A stretch of DNA of 11,726 nucleotides. Source: Deltaproteobacteria bacterium (lineage in GTDB: Bacteria > Myxococcota_A > UBA9160 > JAFDET01). Position numbers and translations under genes: made by a program. This document shows positions 10,863-11,726 of this stretch, piece after piece. Location of the stretch: NCBI GenBank assembly GCA_019310195.1, contig JAFDET010000082.1, positions 1 to 11,726 of the forward strand. Direction: 5' to 3'. The stretch's first letter is position 1. Every line of letters starts with the position of its first letter. The notes under the pieces are model-generated. The model was given only the letters and a program-made list of their open reading frames with translations. It ran no database searches and was not told where the DNA came from.

Positions 10863-11726
10863 ATGCGCGCCCTGGTCTTTGAGAACAGTCTGCCGCGGCT
10901 GGCGGCGACTCGCGTGCTTTCGTGGATCACGCCGCGGGCCTTCGTGGGTCCCACGGCTCCGCTTCGCCAGCGCGACGTACCCGAGCCGGCGCTTCCCGCC
11001 GACGACTGGCTCCTTCTGCGCACTCGCCTGTGCGGGATCTGCGGCAGCGACACCAAGCAGGTGTTCCTGAACGGCGACCTCGACAATCCGATGACGGCGC
11101 TCATCTCGTTTCCCCAGATCCTGGGGCACGAGGTCGTCGGCACCGTCGAACGGGTCGGCGCCGGCGTGACCCGGCGCCGCATCGGTGAGCGCGTGGTTCT
11201 CAACCCCTGGCTCTCCTGTGCACCGCGCGGCCTGGATCCCTGCACCTGGTGTCGGCGCGGCGACCTGGCCCAGTGCCTCTGCTTTACCCAGGGTGTCGTC
11301 GATCCCGGAATCCACACCGGCAACAGCCGTCAGGCCAGCGGCGGCTTCGCACCCCTGGTTCCCGCCCACGAATCCATGTGCATTCCCGTGCCCGACGACG
11401 TTCCCGACGAGGCCGCGGTGCTGGCCGACCCGTTCTCGGTCTCGCTGCACTCCATCCTGCACTCGCCCCCCACCCCGGGTGGCCACGCGTTGGTCTACGG
11501 CTGCGGAACCCTGGGCCTGCTGGCCGTGGCCGGTCGCACGATTCGAGCACCAGACGCGTCTGGCGGAGAAGCTGGGCGCGCACAGCGTGCTGCCCTGGCG
11601 CCCGAACCGACTCCTGGTGGAGCAGCTGGCCGCCATCACCGGCGCCGCACTCCTGCGCCCCTGGCGCGGGCTTCCGATGCTGAACGGCGGCGTCGACGTG
11701 GTGTACGACACGGTCGGCTCGGCGGA
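10863..11726 (+). pseudogene. Zinc-dependent alcohol dehydrogenase, frame broken, cut by the window end
   Basis: Starts MRALVFENS at 10863 and reads cleanly for 223 codons as a medium-chain zinc dehydrogenase (threonine-dehydrogenase-like). Catalytic-zinc motifs are CGICGSD (57-63) and GHE (88-90). The four structural-zinc cysteines are C119, C127, C130 and C138. ADPFSVSLHSILH (188-200) follows, then the start of the cofactor domain, VYGCGTLGLLAVA (211-223). At 11532/11533 the family sequence continues only in another frame: VARFEHQTRLAEKLGAH, then LLRPWRGLPMLNGGVDVVYDTVGSA to the window end. Between the two parts the helix and connecting loop that normally follow the glycine motif are missing, so this looks like an out-of-frame deletion of about 38 bases rather than a one-base slip. 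No stop interrupts the original frame before the window edge. No strong ribosome binding site is seen, and a MITE-like element ends 29 bases upstream. Confidence 0.75.

Overview
This is a compact, very GC-rich bacterial window. It shows strong third-position G/C bias, overlapping start and stop codons and almost no spare intergenic DNA. The gene mix (a DUF502 membrane protein, sigma54-dependent two-component regulation, a PspA-family protein, and lipid or steroid-type thiolase/DUF35/SDR/TetR genes) fits a high-GC Gram-negative from the lineages once grouped as Deltaproteobacteria, such as Myxococcota or Binatota-like bacteria. This placement is inferred from gene content and composition only. 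I see no tRNA, rRNA or CRISPR array and no intact transposase.

Layout. (1) 118-822 (+): DUF502 inner-membrane protein, converging on a single-domain cupin at 830-1156 (-). (2) 1157-1322: divergent regulatory region with a near-consensus sigma54 -24/-12 promoter (1279-1294) and a cluster of TGCA-containing repeats upstream of it. (3) 1323-5139 (+): sensor histidine kinase, NtrC-type sigma54 activator, PspA/IM30-family protein and a 75-residue single-pass membrane protein. This looks like a self-activating envelope-stress module. (4) 6786-5168 (-): a DUF35 Zn-ribbon/OB protein and a thiolase-like (SCP-x/Ltp2-type) protein with overlapping codons, preceded at 7860-6799 by an NAD-dependent epimerase/3-beta-HSD-type dehydrogenase. 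(5) 7926-9221 (+): exported von Willebrand A-domain protein, divergent from the dehydrogenase. Its stop codon overlaps that of a convergent TetR regulator. (6) 10623-9218 (-): SDR dehydrogenase followed by the TetR regulator, with a perfect 17-bp palindrome at the predicted promoter. (7) 10741-10833: a MITE/REP-like inverted-repeat element. (8) 10863-end (+): a zinc-dependent alcohol dehydrogenase whose reading frame is broken in the cofactor-binding domain; the window cuts it off.

How the genes work together. The left half encodes membrane maintenance. The kinase has two membrane helices, no evident periplasmic sensor and a very arginine-rich cytoplasmic tail. It is paired with a sigma54 activator, and the only sigma54-type promoter seen lies in front of their own operon, which also carries pspA. 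The right half looks like lipid, CoA-ester or steroid metabolism under TetR control. The most interesting points are the self-contained sigma54/two-component/PspA module, the TetR operator, the palindromic element at 10741-10833 and the broken dehydrogenase next to it.
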